Notes: generated from the sequence alone by a model not told the origin. 64,000 nt of DNA from Sclerodactyla briareus (GCA_026419785.1 JAODTK010000610.1:62001-126000); one strand, 5' to 3'. Numbered from the stretch's first letter, positions 48,066 to 59,459 are shown. Made by a program: numbers and translations.

Positions 48066-48367
48066 TGTCTTTAATTCTGAACGCTCCGCCGTCAGAACAG
48101 ATCTCGTTCGTAGAGCTACATATATCGTTGTTGGGACATTCGACTTCCCATGCGCTGTGACCAATGTCAATATTGTCTGCTAGAATTCCTATTGTTCCGA
48201 TCTTGTAGAGGCCTTTTCACAGTAACCCACAACTTCTATGACCAGGCGAGTGGCATTTATTGGGAAATCTGTGGGATCCCAGCGCAGGACGTTTCCGCTT
48301 GTGAACATCATCCATCCATTGAAATCATTATCAAGAGTCACAGTTGGATTCATGTCGAACGGACTCA
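48066..48367 (-). CDS. beta-rich module exon between NIDO and AMOP
   Basis: The acceptor ATTCTTTTTCAG opens a phase 1 exon reading SPFDMNPT, VTLDNDFNGWMMFTSGNVLR and WDPTDFPINATRLVIEVVGY. One missing G (AAAAGG for AAAAGGG) shifts the frame. It then continues GLYKIGTIGILADNIDIG, SAWEVECPNNDICSSTNEIC and DGGAFRIKD. The 'V.WDP..F....+.I.+.GY' and 'G.I.DNI' wording is that of the domain preceding AMOP in mucin-like NIDO-AMOP-VWD proteins. With the base restored, the donor GACA/GTGGAC leaves phase 1, matching the AMOP exon. A later GT (48053) is a less suitable donor. Confidence 0.8.
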
Positions 48368-48369
48368 CT

Positions 48370-48880
48370 GAAAAAGAATGAAAATAGTGTATATTTCGAA
48401 TTACTAGTAAGGGTATCAGTTCAATTATTCATCACAAAAAAAGCCACCATGTGTTTATCAATGTGAATGGCATGTGTGCTTGCTTCCGGTGGTGTTTGAA
48501 CACGAGAGTTGGAAGAGTGGCTAGTTATTAAAGGCATGTCACATCTGAGAGTAGTTACTCGGTCACAAGTACTGACTGCACATACCGTATCGATTATCGA
48601 GAGACAAGTCCCAATTCTGGTGTAATTCTAGCCTGAAACGACCCTTGGACAACAACATGTACTGCCAACCCAATAACTAAGGTCCGAATTCCAGCTATTT
48701 ACCTGGCGGCGATTATGCCTTAATGGTGTATTTGCAGTTGCGATTGGGTTATGGTCTTCGCCTGATAGGCTTGCTGTAATACAGTGGACTTGTGTTTTTC
48801 TGAGGTTCGCCATGGCTTGTTGGTCGCCGCGAACAGTCACGTTTGGGCAGCGCATGCATCTTTCGCTCCTCCAAGTTCCA
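48370..48880. other. intron, no gene seen
   Basis: No motif-bearing frame or repeat recognised. Confidence 0.5.
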
Positions 48881-48884
48881 AAAC

Positions 48885-50025
48885 CAGAAAGCCAAGCGGC
48901 TTAGTGATTCCTTGACTGCCTCATGACCTTTCACTTTAAGTTTGTTAACCTCAGATTAACTTTGACCCAAGGTAATATGGGATCGTTTACTCCGTGTCAT
49001 ATGGGGACACACACCAAGTATGAGCTACAGCCACTCTGCTGTCGTATGAGCTTCATCCATCAGATGGGGTCGAGGTATGCTCTTCACAAACTAAAGTCGC
49101 CAAAAAATGATTTTTTTTCAAAATTCTTCATTTTTCCCCAAAATGACCCCTGGTCGACCAAAAACATCAGGGTGCTTGTACTCCCCATAAGAAAGCTACA
49201 CGCCGAATTTCAACTTGATTGGCCAAGCACTCTGGACTTATCCTCTTCACAAGATTTTCAGGCGTTGACCTCTAATGACCTCAGATGACCTTCGACCTGA
49301 CTTCAGTCAACAATAGGGATCGTGTGATCATTATGATGAGCCCACATACCATGTATGGGCTTTATCCATCTAGGTGGGGTCGAGTTATGCTCTTCACAAG
49401 CGAAATTGCCCAAAATATGATTTTTCACATTTCCAATATTTCCTAAAAAAAATGAACCCTGGTATGCACCAAAAAACAATAGGGTGCTGTGCTAAAACCC
49501 GTAGAAAGCTACACACCCATTGCAACTTTGATTGGATGCTAGCGTTCTGGACTTCTTCACAAGAACTCCAGACTTTGACCTCTAATGACCTCAGATGACC
49601 TTCGACCTGACTTCAGTCAACAATAGGGATCGTGTGATCATTATGATGAGCCCACATACCATGTATGGGCTTTATCCATCCTGGTGGGTCGAGTTATGCT
49701 CTTCACATGTTGAAACTGCCCAAACATCAATTTTTCACAATTTTCCCATTTTTCCCCGAAATGACCCCTGGTCTACATCTAAAACATTAGGGTGCTTTTA
49801 CTCCCCAGAAGAAGCTACATGCCGCTTTCAGCTTGATTGGACAAAGCGTTCTTAACGTATTCTCTTCACAAGACTTTCGGACTTTGACCTCTAATGACCT
49901 CAGATGACCATTGACCTGACCCCAAAACAATAGGGATCATGTATTCATTATTGGGAACCCACGTACCAAGTGTGAGCTTCCTCCACCAGGTAATGTCAAG
50001 TATGCTCTTCACAAGCCAGCGTCCT
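48885..50025 (+). repeat. array of ~310-bp TGACCT-rich repeat, third locus
   Basis: The leader 'gcggcttagtgattcc' (~48896) is followed by three units. TGACCTCAGATGACC blocks lie at about 49276, 49586 and 49892, and each unit has 'caatagggat', 'gtatgggctttatccatc' and 'gagttatgctcttcacaag'. Units 1 and 2 share 105 identical bases (49266-49370 and 49576-49680). Open frames of 74-121 codons here are shadows of the repeat. Confidence 0.88.
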
Positions 50026-50027
50026 CA

Positions 50028-50140
50028 CAACACACACACACACACCACACACACACACACACACACACCACACACACACACACCACACACACAAACACAC
50101 GTACATACATACATACATACATACATACATACATACATAC
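50028..50140. repeat. (CA)n then (CATA)n microsatellite
   Basis: CA dinucleotides with interruptions to about 50100, then about nine CATA units. It directly follows the 330-bp array. Confidence 0.95.
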
Positions 50141-50447
50141 GATATAAGATATAATAAAATACAGAACTACAACCCCCCACTATCCTACCCAGTCCAACGT
50201 TCTGGCACATTCACATCTTTTTTATTTGCCTACAAGACTCATTGGCAAGATTTAGAATAGGCCTGGGCAAGAAGAACCGTCTATACCTCTCGGTTCGGCA
50301 TTTAATAACAATCGTCCTGCCCTGTTTCGCTGCTGTATTTAACCTGACTGCTTAGGGGGTGCGGCTGGAGATCCAGAGGATTTGGGACACCAAGGCAGAG
50401 TTGTACCGGTGGTGATGGGGGACTGGGATCAGTAATCAACAACTTAC

Positions 50448-50580
50448 ATGGCCACCGGGAAGAGATTCCTGGAGACCACGTAGTCGCCCCATAACAAAGA
50501 CAGCACTACTTGGCAGTGTCCTATACTCATATACGGGTGCTCGACCCGAACCTCCATAGTCCGTGTAGGACGTTCCGGGT
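50448..50580 (-). CDS. probable linker exon of the mosaic gene, frame uncertain
   Basis: Very good splice signals (TGTCTGTCCCTTCAG acceptor and CAT/GTAAGT donor) bound 133 bases. Two of the three frames are open. One gives GTSYTDYGGSGRAPVYEYRT, the other HPYMSIGHCQVVLSLLWGDY. Neither is clearly right, and an indel may switch between them. It lies between the IPT-like exon and the 48.2 kb exon, where the family has a variable linker. An (AAT)n(GAT)n tract begins about 40 bases upstream of the acceptor. Confidence 0.5.
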
Positions 50581-50620
50581 CTGAAGGGACAGACATTACA
50601 AGGACGGTTGTGGAAGAACA

Positions 50621-50665
50621 AAATAATAATAATAATAATAATAATAATGATGATGATGATGATGA
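50621..50665. repeat. (AAT)n(GAT)n microsatellite
   Basis: Eight or so AAT units followed by GAT units, inside the intron just upstream of a minus-strand exon. Confidence 0.9.
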
Positions 50666-50818
50666 CCCCCGGCCTTCAAGGTGTGACGTCATCAATTGTC
50701 AATTTCGTTTGTTTTCTTCGTTTGTTTTTTTTGTTTCGGATTAGTAGGGAGTACCGTATGCTGCAGCATGCCTGAACTCAGCCGGATTCCAGTATTCCTC
50801 TTTCAATAATATACTTAC

Positions 50819-51058
50819 AGTAAGTGAGTTTGCGGTATAAATCCGCCCGTCGACTGATATATCTACAGGTGTTGGTCCGGTCTGTAGACTCGCTGGAGCG
50901 TACATTTCTGCACATGCTCATATGCAACCTTTCCTGTTACAACTGACCATCGAAGTTACAGTTAACCACGTTGGTGCTATTATAACAAGGTCCAATGATA
51001 GACACTGCATTACCACCCAACATGGTCCCTGTCGACGGAGACAAGCCAACACGACCAC
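50819..51058 (-). CDS. IPT/TIG-like module exon after NIDO
   Basis: The acceptor TGTTCTGTTACAG and donor ACT/GTAAGT bound 240 bases. In phase 1 it starts GRVG, LSPSTGTMLGGNAVSIIGPC then YNSTNVVNCNFDG, and changes frame to TGKVAYEHVQKC and again to LQTGPTPVDISVDGRIY. 'SP..G...GG..V.+.G.C' and 'G...V.ISVDG' are the features of the IPT-like domain that follows NIDO in mucin-like proteins. At least two indels are needed. The long minus-strand frame across it (50918-51268) is a different reading. Confidence 0.75.
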
Positions 51059-51064
51059 CTGTAA

Positions 51065-51715
51065 CAGAACACAGAAACCACGTGATTTTGTGGTGCACAT
51101 ATTTCCAATTCCCGTCGACGTCGCCAGTGTCAGAGGATTTCCAGAGAATAATATGCCATCATGAATTCCGCAAATAAATCGTCGAAGTTCCAATAGTTCA
51201 TCCGATAGAGCGTCTGCCTGGTAACGGGCGTTCCCGGTCAATACTCTAGTCGATAGTGATTGTTGCACCTCCTGTCCGCGGGAACCTCTCCGATAACAAG
51301 AACCAAGGACCCTGTGATTCTCTGTCGTGTAATTGAGTGAACGAATAGATAAAAGGATGTTTTTTAGTTCATGCCTTTATAGTGGGACTGTTAATTTGCG
51401 CAGACAGGGCCATGCTCTTTTTGTGGGATATTCTGAGAAATCAGAATAATATTCTAAGTTATTAATCTTCATATATTGAATGATATTACAGTTCCGTGGT
51501 CGAGGGAAAGGGCGCAGCCACTGGGGTAGTGAAGTGGCAGTCATGACGAATAGCTAAGAGAGCGAACAATCGCGTTTAAGAAATATAAACGACCACAAAA
51601 GAGGCCAATAATAGTGCGCATAACAAGAACGCAAAATGCGTAGTGATCCTTGCCGTCTTCTGCAAACTCGTGCTTTCAGATAACCTAAATTGGACCAGAC
51701 TAGGAACCATCTGCT
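51065..51715. other. intron, no gene seen
   Basis: No exon or repeat family recognised. Confidence 0.5.
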
Positions 51716-51719
51716 ATGG

Positions 51720-52160
51720 CCGACCATATGACATGTATGGAACTGGCTACAGATTCATCAGACTCTGACCTCTGTTGATTTTATATGACCATATACCAGA
51801 CCCAAATCGACAATAGGGGTCGTGTTCTCTATAAAAACAAAAACAAAAAAACACCATACATTTGTGTACAGTAGTTATCTATCATGTTATTTATTCTCGC
51901 TTCGACATCTGTAGATCTTACATGACCTCGGGCAAAGCCCCAGAACAAAATGGATCAAGCGCTCCATATGATCATTCTACATACCTGTAGGAGCCCTTCA
52001 CAAGGGTTTACAATGAGCGTGAGCATGCGCACACAGGATCAACGAGCCATCAAGAGATTTGTTGTCTGTGTAAGCAGATTAGATGACCCCAATGTCCACC
52101 AGAAATTTGATTAAAATTTTTTAGGAAGTCAATTTGACACCTAAAAGACTGTACCTCTCT
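51720..52160 (+). repeat. diverged 330-bp repeat fragment
   Basis: Retains 'actctgacctctgttgattt', 'gacaataggggtcgtgt', 'cttacatgacctcgggca' and 'aaatggatcaagcgctccata'. It is more diverged than the arrays. Confidence 0.45.
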
Positions 52161-52164
52161 ATAC

Positions 52165-53975
52165 ATCACTCAATCAAACTAAAACCAATAAAACCAATTT
52201 TTATTGACAGACAGATAATCCAGCCCTGTTCACATTAATGTTTTTGTCCGATTCCTCTCAGGCCACCCCCCCCCCCCCCCTCATGGTGATATAACTGTTA
52301 ATTTGTTGATCAATTCAGTTAGGCAGGAAGTTAAGGGATATCATATAGACTGTCGATCAAACAATGGTAGCTCTCCTAGTGGATTTCGAGAGAGTAGGGC
52401 CCCTGCACAGGAGGCCAACACAAAAATACCACCCTAACCTATCACTCGGGGGAGGGGGGGGGGGGGGATTGGCGAGTAGCACTGTGGGGGGGGGGGTCCA
52501 ACTAACTATCTTTTTTTCTAGAGGAAAGTTTTGAAATGTAGAGTTGAGCAGGCGTGATTTCAGTGAGATTGGAACCAAGCTCCATTTGCGATAACATGCG
52601 GGATAACAAGGCGGGAAACAGCCATGTTGTCGGTGTCAGCTACTTGGCCTCATTCATTGCCTCGGGCTCTCACAACCCCTTTTTACTTGACTTGAAACAG
52701 GACTGATCAGTGAGTTAACTGGGATCCATAGCCACAACAGTCTCACGAACACAAACACATGTACTGCATAGGTGACTCTACCATTAGAATAAAAATCATT
52801 CGTTTTTATTAATTATGATATCTGATCTAATCTGATAAGTTCTTGGAGAGAATGGGGATTGTGTTTCCACTTCATCTGAAATAGTGTTATAGAAATTACA
52901 AACACTGAATGTTTTTTTTGGTCACTTTTCGCGGTGTCAAAAATTAATAAACTAAACAAGGTCGCTGTCGCTGTGGAAAATTGAATTGGAAGCACTACGC
53001 TGAAAATGTACCCCCTTGTAGCTAAAAACCAGAACCACTATTGGGGTGGGTGGATTCTCTGCTTCGCAGCAGTGTATAACACTTTTCCAGATAATTATAT
53101 GGAAACGCATTGGATGGCCTGAGACGAACCCACTTTAGTTTCGATGTAAGTCAATGGGGAAACTAGTAGGAGGGGGCCACCTGCAATGCTGCGGGTTTTC
53201 GCCTACCAGTGAGGGCCAACTGACTATTATTGCAGAAATAACGGATGAAGAGAGATTGCCAGCGACCATCCATATTTCAGTATTCGCAATAACGAATGAT
53301 ACAATATGATAAAAAAAAATCACACACACATGGAAGGACAAGGCACAGTAATGCAAAGTACTGAATTGGTTAGGGTAGGTAGCAAGTAAGCACGCCAGTC
53401 CAACATGTCTTCTGTCCGATAGTTTTTAGTCTGAAACGTTTTCAGTCTAAAAATGATATACACATTGGCAATCCGATGCCGTATACGTTTCCGGTCGAAA
53501 CCAACCGCGTCGAACCCATCTTTCGTTTCATGAACTGGCTACTCCGTGTAGCTGGTAATTTCATTCCGTAACTGGAGATGTGTTAAACTGAAAAGAGTAC
53601 TGATGGGCTCAGTTTCGAGTCCTCTTGTTGGTATTGTATCTTCTTTGGGGGCTGGTCTGGGTGGGGGGGGGGGGTATCTTCTCGGGAGGGGGGGGGGGGT
53701 CCGGTTGAGAAGGAAATGTGGCGATATTCATATGATTATTTTTTTTATTAGATGTACCTACCTCTTGCTTGCACATGAACCCCTCTGTTTCGTTGCGGTC
53801 GACACGAAATACCCATCTACCCGGTATCCCAATATTGGATGAACTCTGCAGTTTAAGGATATCATCTGAACGGGAACCAGGAAGTGAAAAGGATCTATTT
53901 CCGTCACCCGCGTTGAATCCTGCCTAATGAAATAAAAGATATAGATGTTTTCGACATATTTGGTTGTTTGAGTGG
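52165..53975. other. intron, no gene seen; several poly-G/C runs
   Basis: Runs of C near 52266 and of G near 52451, 52484, 53663 and 53687. Open frames across them are not convincing. Confidence 0.5.
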
Positions 53976-53979
53976 CGTA

Positions 53980-54150
53980 GCTTTAACAAAACCAAATGGG
54001 AAATCGTATCGGCTCATTATGGGCAGCACAAGACAAATTTCTCATTTTTCACCAAAAAGGTCACCCTCTTGACCAAAACAATTTGGTTCCTATACTCTTG
54101 ATAAGAAGGTTACACACCAAACGAGATCAGACCAAGCTTCGGTATATGTT
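53980..54150 (+). repeat. 330-bp repeat fragment
   Basis: 'caaaacaatttggttcctatactcttgataagaaggttacacacc' is interrupted and diverged, but follows the unit order, ending 'gatcagaccaagcttc'. Confidence 0.5.
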
Positions 54151-54310
54151 CATGGAGGATAAGGGAGCACTTTCAGGTGACTTGTTTTCATTGGACGCCG
54201 CTCTCAGTGGCTGTCAAACAGTCCAAGAGACAGACATACAGACAGGATGGTAGACAGACAGACAGACAGACAGAGAAAAATGAAGAGGAAAACACAGGTA
54301 CAATACATAC

Positions 54311-54491
54311 TTGGGCTTGCTGGTCCCCGCCACGACCAGGAGTGTTTCCATTCGGATTTTCGTTCACTCCTGTGGTCCAGGTAAGTTTGCCATAGTTGAA
54401 GATAACATATGTTGAATAGTAATCATAGTAGTCATCAACATCCAATTGATAGCTTTCTACCAGATGCAATAACCGCTTGGAATGTGTTTGT
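54311..54491 (-). CDS. NIDO domain exon (second part) of the mosaic gene
   Basis: The acceptor CTTACTGATCAG and donor CAA/GTATGT bound the exon in phase 0. It reads TNTFQAVIASG and, after one extra base, ESYQLDVDDYYDYYSTYVIF, NYGKLTWTTG and GNTPGRGGDQQAQ. 'NTFQAV..S', 'YVIFNYG.+.WTTG' and the Gly-rich end are the C-terminal half of NIDO. The length is 181 bp where phases demand 180, which localises a single added base between ASG and ESY (GGTAGAAAGC). It continues the 59.6 kb exon in phase. Confidence 0.9.
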
Positions 54492-54624
54492 CTGATCAGT
54501 AAGAGAAAATTGGAAGATTGTAGGAAAGAGTAACTCAGCCGAGTGTTTAGCAGAGTTGTCAGATTGACAGTTTTCCACCAAAACATTCGGGTTTCAATAC
54601 GCAATCACGTTATACAGCACAACT

Positions 54625-55150
54625 CGTCAAGAACGTAACCCACGAATCGATACCTATACAACCATAGCTCATAATACTCATTGAAGGGTATGTTACACGA
54701 AATATTGAACACAAGTGACATTCAAACTTTTTGAATCCTCAAAGTGTCATTCAAACTTTTTTAATCCTCAATTGTACGTATTATTGCAAATGAACAATGA
54801 TTAGCCCACTCTACATTGAGTGAGTTATTTTTGAAGTGATGAAAGTTGATAATATAAGTTGAAATTCATAGTACTTGTGATCTCAGCAGAAATCGACAAG
54901 AACGTAACCCTATGAATCGATACCTAATCATAGCTCTTTGAAGGCTTTGTTACACGATTTTTTTTTGATTCCTCAAATGTGCGTTGATGCCGTCCTTCTC
55001 CAGACACAAAAAACTATTGAAAATGAAGAATGATTAGCCCACTCTACATTGAGTAAGTTATTCTAAAGTAACAAAATGTGATAATAAATGTTGAAATTGA
55101 TACGTGATATTGTGATCTTCAGATGTAATGTTGACTGACCTGAGTGACCT
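54625..55150. repeat. two-copy tandem repeat, unit ~269 bp
   Basis: Units start at about 54625 and 54894 with 'caagaacgtaaccc'. Both contain 'gaatcgatacct', 'gttacacga', 'gattagcccactctacattg' and 'ttgaaatt'. The units differ by small indels. Confidence 0.75.
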
Positions 55151-55154
55151 CGAC

Positions 55155-56225
55155 CTAATGTGAAGCCAAATACGTCTTCCTCCACACATTTGTAACCTAA
55201 AATCTTCAATCCGAATTTGATGCACGCTTGCAATTCCAAGATATCTTGCTGACTCTTACAAGTTTGACTTTGCGCCAAAACAACGCGTTTCATTCTTCCC
55301 ATATCTACGACCTTGCGTTCCGCAAATATCGTTCTGACCTGTAACCTGCAGTCTTTACGCTGCTCTGGTGTTTGTCAGTTCTGTCCTCTGTTGGTTCCGT
55401 CTTGGTGATTTCTTCAGTCGGCAAATAATTAATTTTCATAGTTTTTCCAAATATGTGTAGATTCGAATAGCCTGGACTATTACAAATTTGTAAACTGATA
55501 AGAAATTCAAAACTCGTTTCTCTTTATAATGGACGAGGGCCTTCTTAAAATTCCTGTTCATGATTACTTGAATGATTACTGAAATTTATTGAGTGATTTT
55601 TAACAAAGTCATACAACGCAGGCTTTACTTTGATAGGTACAGATTACTTGATGAATTATTGGGGAGTCACATCGTTTTATTCAACTCTGTAATTAACTAC
55701 GACGACGATTGGGGAGGCTACCCCGACATATTGCACATCCTGTATTGACTTATACGCGTCCCGGGCAGGCCTACTTGAATAGATCTTTTCTGTGCAAAAC
55801 ATTTGACAATCAGCAAGAAATGATTTGTTTGTCAATGTTTGGTAATTTTGACAAACAATCGAAAAGTATGAGAAGAACTAAGAAATATGCGTTATACTTC
55901 TAATTTTTGTTGTTCATTAATCATTCTTCCCAATCGGGTCAGTGACATCATAATGGCGAATCCTCCAATTTTAAATAGTCAGAGTAACACAAAACGATAT
56001 AGTTCGAATCAGAGGCTGGAATTGTCTGGGCACATTTACACAGCATACAGCGTAATCCACTGTATGCAGTGTTTCTATACTTGTTAAGCTTGAAGAGCTG
56101 AACCTTGTACACAAGATTTTTGCCATGCCTCGACCTATTGTTCCATTATCCAGAACAATAATAATAATAATGGACTTGGTAGTCTGCGTGGTATTCGCGT
56201 GTTAGACCTAATATTTGCTCCCTAT
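55155..56225. other. intron, no gene seen
   Basis: Short motif-less frames only. Confidence 0.5.
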
Positions 56226-56230
56226 ATTTC

Positions 56231-56518
56231 CTCTTCCTTCGCCATCTTAACAGGATAATCGCTACGGCAGCCGCAGTCGCACTCTGCCTCTCCATCATAA
56301 TCACACTCATTACGTTACACTAGTAGTAAACAATACTTTGAGCGCGAAATTTGAAACGAATGTTTAGCACACGTGATAACCTGCGTATCGTGACTGAAGT
56401 CGGCGGATGGATCTTGTAGTGAGCAGCCACATCGGGACAAACTGTTTCGCGCCACAAATCGATGTTTCTGCCCGAAGAGCCGCTGATGCCGATGCGATAC
56501 ATCGCATCCGCATCGGCT
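56231..56518. repeat. direct repeat copy 1 (~288 bp)
   Basis: Starts CTCTTCCTTCGCCATC and ends at CGCATCGGC. It is nearly identical to 57287-57576 in the same orientation, with only a few substitutions and single-base indels. Near its end is the palindrome GATGCGAT-AC-ATCGCATC nested in GCCGATGCG...CGCATCGGC. Confidence 0.9.
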
Positions 56519-56524
56519 GCAGAT

Positions 56525-57280
56525 TTCCCCATACATGTCGACAATAACATATTAAAACATGAAATGAATCGGTTTTATCGTCTGTACTCTCCGGTGCTGC
56601 AAAGCCGTCGGCAGGTTGTGAGCATGCGCACTGGCAACTGTGAACAGGCTTATTGACGCAAATTCACGAATCGAAAGCACGTACATTTAGGCCTGACCAC
56701 AATCTCTGGTCATTGGTTACAATTTTAGGAAAAGAAAATAACCAACAAAGTGCCACCAAAAAAGACTGTCTACAAGCCAATACCCCGGGAGAAAGAGGAG
56801 GCAATTGTTGACTGGTAGGATCTATATGGAATAAACGGTCCGAACTACCACAACAGAAGCAGGAAAGAGAAAATTTGGGACGACGGGACCAAGCTCTTTG
56901 AACTGCAAAGGGGCCATAGAGTACCGGTATTAAGTAGCCCAATTTTCACGTTGTTTAGTAGCCTATTTAGGTGTTATCGGCACAGTTTAAGCAACATTTT
57001 TTCATTGAATTAAACAGTGACAATGTTTTCTTCGGTAATTTTTTTACGTTTAACGTTTCCTTCACAAAGTAAGGAAAAAACATTGGGATATACAATCATC
57101 TCCGTTTGACATTTACTGCCAGCGCCTGCAGTGCAGTATGCATACGTGTCTGACCCTGTGGTGAGCAACGTAGCCGCGGGAGTCTTCCTCCGCGAGCTCT
57201 GTCATCAATGGTTCGTAATGACCTAATAGTTCTCGGCGAAGGAGCCATGGTCGAGCCCCCACTCCTGCTTGTCACTGACA
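56525..57280. other. spacer between direct repeats, no gene seen
   Basis: A 92-codon minus-strand frame (56664-56942) without motif. Nothing else recognised. Confidence 0.5.
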
Positions 57281-57286
57281 CCCTTC

Positions 57287-57576
57287 CTCTTCCTTCGCCA
57301 TCTTAACAGGATAATCGCTACGGCAGCCGCAGTCGCACTTTGCCTCTCCATCATAAGCACACTCATTACGTTAACACTAGTAGTAAATCAATACTTTGAG
57401 CGCGAAATTTGAAACGAATGTTTAGCACACGTAATAACCTGCGTACGTGACTGAAGTCGGCGGATGGATCTTGTAGTGAGCAGCCACATCGGGACAAACT
57501 GCTCCGCACCAAAAATCGCATGTTTCTGCCCGAAGAGTTCGCTGATGCCGATGCGATACATCGCATCCGCATCGGC
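57287..57576. repeat. direct repeat copy 2 (~290 bp)
   Basis: Second copy of the 56231-56518 segment, 1056 bases further on, same orientation. The same nested palindrome is present. Confidence 0.9.
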
Positions 57577-57579
57577 CGG

Positions 57580-59455
57580 AGTCGGCGGATAGATATTGGC
57601 AGATGAGCACCAGGCTCTGGGTGTCCGTCACTACGTGGACCAGTATATAACATCTTTTCACGAGCGTTTCTTCAAGTAGGCTGTGTAGCAGTTGCAAATA
57701 TCATACCTTCGATAAAGGGTTCAATGTAACCCGAAACGTCGGATTATATGTTACAAACAGTTTCACCGCATCGTTTATCCTATTGTATATCCTATTGGAA
57801 CAACCGATGCGTCACAGTACGTTTGTACTTAAGAAATCACTATACTAATTGTTTGGATAAGGAATGAAGTGGGAGAATGAAGTCACTTTCTGTTTTTCCC
57901 ATTCATCGTCGGGGGATATCGAGAAATTCTCGCGAATGCACTTGAATCAGAGTAAGCAAGATACTTGAACAACCGGAGTCGCTTCCTGCCTCACAACACG
58001 CTGACATGCTTGTTAATTAGTTAATTAGGTATTATATTGTTATCACTGTAAAATTCAAATACTGTGTGTACACATAGCCATGCTGTGTTATATAGACAAA
58101 ATAACATATATAAGCAAAATACGCTTGACTGCCCAGATCAGAAACGGAGGAACTTCTACGTATATTTTCTTCAAATCTCGCCAACTATAGGTTACGGGGA
58201 TGATCCACCGGGCACCCCCAATCCATTGGGTCTGATGGACAGTATCGTCTGTCGGGATACGCGCCATATTCCCAACGAACTGCAATTGACAGTCGCGAAC
58301 AAGGCTACTGACCAAGGCTAGTCCTCGCGTGAGTCCGACAGTGAGCTTCCATATCCCTCAAGGATTTAGCAGGCACTTGAGGCATAATGGAGCGAACGAC
58401 CCGGAGTTCAAATCCCGTGACTGCCACGTGTTACTTTCCAGTGACCCCTGTTAGTTCGAGGTGCCTACTAACCCAGGCTCGCACGGAACAGAGCCACTGA
58501 TAACACAGCCGTGGTAGGCAGATGACTTAGTGACCCTCACGCTCTCGACAAGTAATATAGCATCGCCGCGGCTGCGGAGGTTCAGGTGAAACAAATTTGT
58601 CTGGTCTTTGGTAACATATAGTGCTTACAATCGCTATGCGCAAGCAGCTTGACGACGAATAATGTTCAAGATACCTCTCTCCCCCGCCCCACTCTCTCTC
58701 CCTCTCTCCACCCCCCCCCCCCTCCTCTCTCTCTTTTAGGAAATTGGGAGGACTGTGACCCTCATGTAGTTTTTAAGTTCCAAGAATCAGCCACAATCTG
58801 AACTTCCAGAATCGGAACAAAAAGTCCCTTGTTCAGTCAGTTGAGAAGACACCAGAGCGCCAAACGCAGTAGAGATCGCCCGACAACTCGAAGACGTCAT
58901 CGCCACAAGCTCAGCACATTTTTGGATGTATGCTGCAGATCCTAGGAGCTTCCCACTCTACGACTACTCCGATGCCTCTCCAGTTTCGGGTCTAATGAGT
59001 ATAGTCTGACGACTCCGCGTTTGCGGTGCACCAACTGTTCTTTCAGAAAGGTTCTCGGTTATCTCCTTGGGACGCTCCAGTATACGCTTTCCCCGCTTCC
59101 GTGAGGATGCTTGACATGACGTCTGACCAACTCTGCTTAGGTTACACAATTACATCCAGCATCTCAAGCAGTTGCATAAGCATGCCAGCATATAACTCTG
59201 AGATCCTTCATTTGGATAACATCAAACTTCTCAAAGCCTGGTGTAACGTTCCCCCGGATTTGAAGTGGGGACCAGCATGTCACTAATTCTTTATTAATTT
59301 TCTCCCTCGCCTTGTACACTGAGACTACGGGTCAAACAACCACCGCCGTTGGAGATCCACCGTCGCTACATAAACCTGGCCTAACCTGTCTCATTGGCTG
59401 TTGTGTTCATAAGTAAGCGTCAGCCACGTATGCGTCATGACTACTCAGTAGTAAC
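57580..59455. other. intron, no gene seen
   Basis: Near 57715-57745 is a hairpin GGGTT-loop-AACCC followed by CGAAACGTC, resembling retroelement terminal hairpins. A C/T-rich tract lies at 58675-58740. A tRNA B-box-like word near 58408 lacks a matching A box. Confidence 0.45.
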
Positions 59456-59459
59456 ATAC

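Noticed and set aside
48880-49860. Plus-strand frames of 74-121 codons with similar sequences, looking like a small gene family
   Set aside because: They are the same positions of successive 330-bp repeat units, so similarity reflects the DNA repeat.
50025-50210. Open frames with Thr/His or Cys/Val repeats
   Set aside because: They are translations of the CA and CATA microsatellite.
50444-50695. Poly-Ser/poly-Leu N-terminus resembling a signal peptide
   Set aside because: It is the translation of the AAT/GAT microsatellite lying in the intron. The exon starts downstream at a strong acceptor.
57705-57760. Hairpin GGGTT/AACCC plus CGAAACGTC considered as a hammerhead
   Set aside because: The CUGANGA part of the core is not present, so it is kept only as a similar terminal hairpin.
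58370-58450. B-box-like GAGTTCAAATCC, possible SINE head
   Set aside because: The supposed A box is only about 25 bases upstream, and no tail or second copy is seen.
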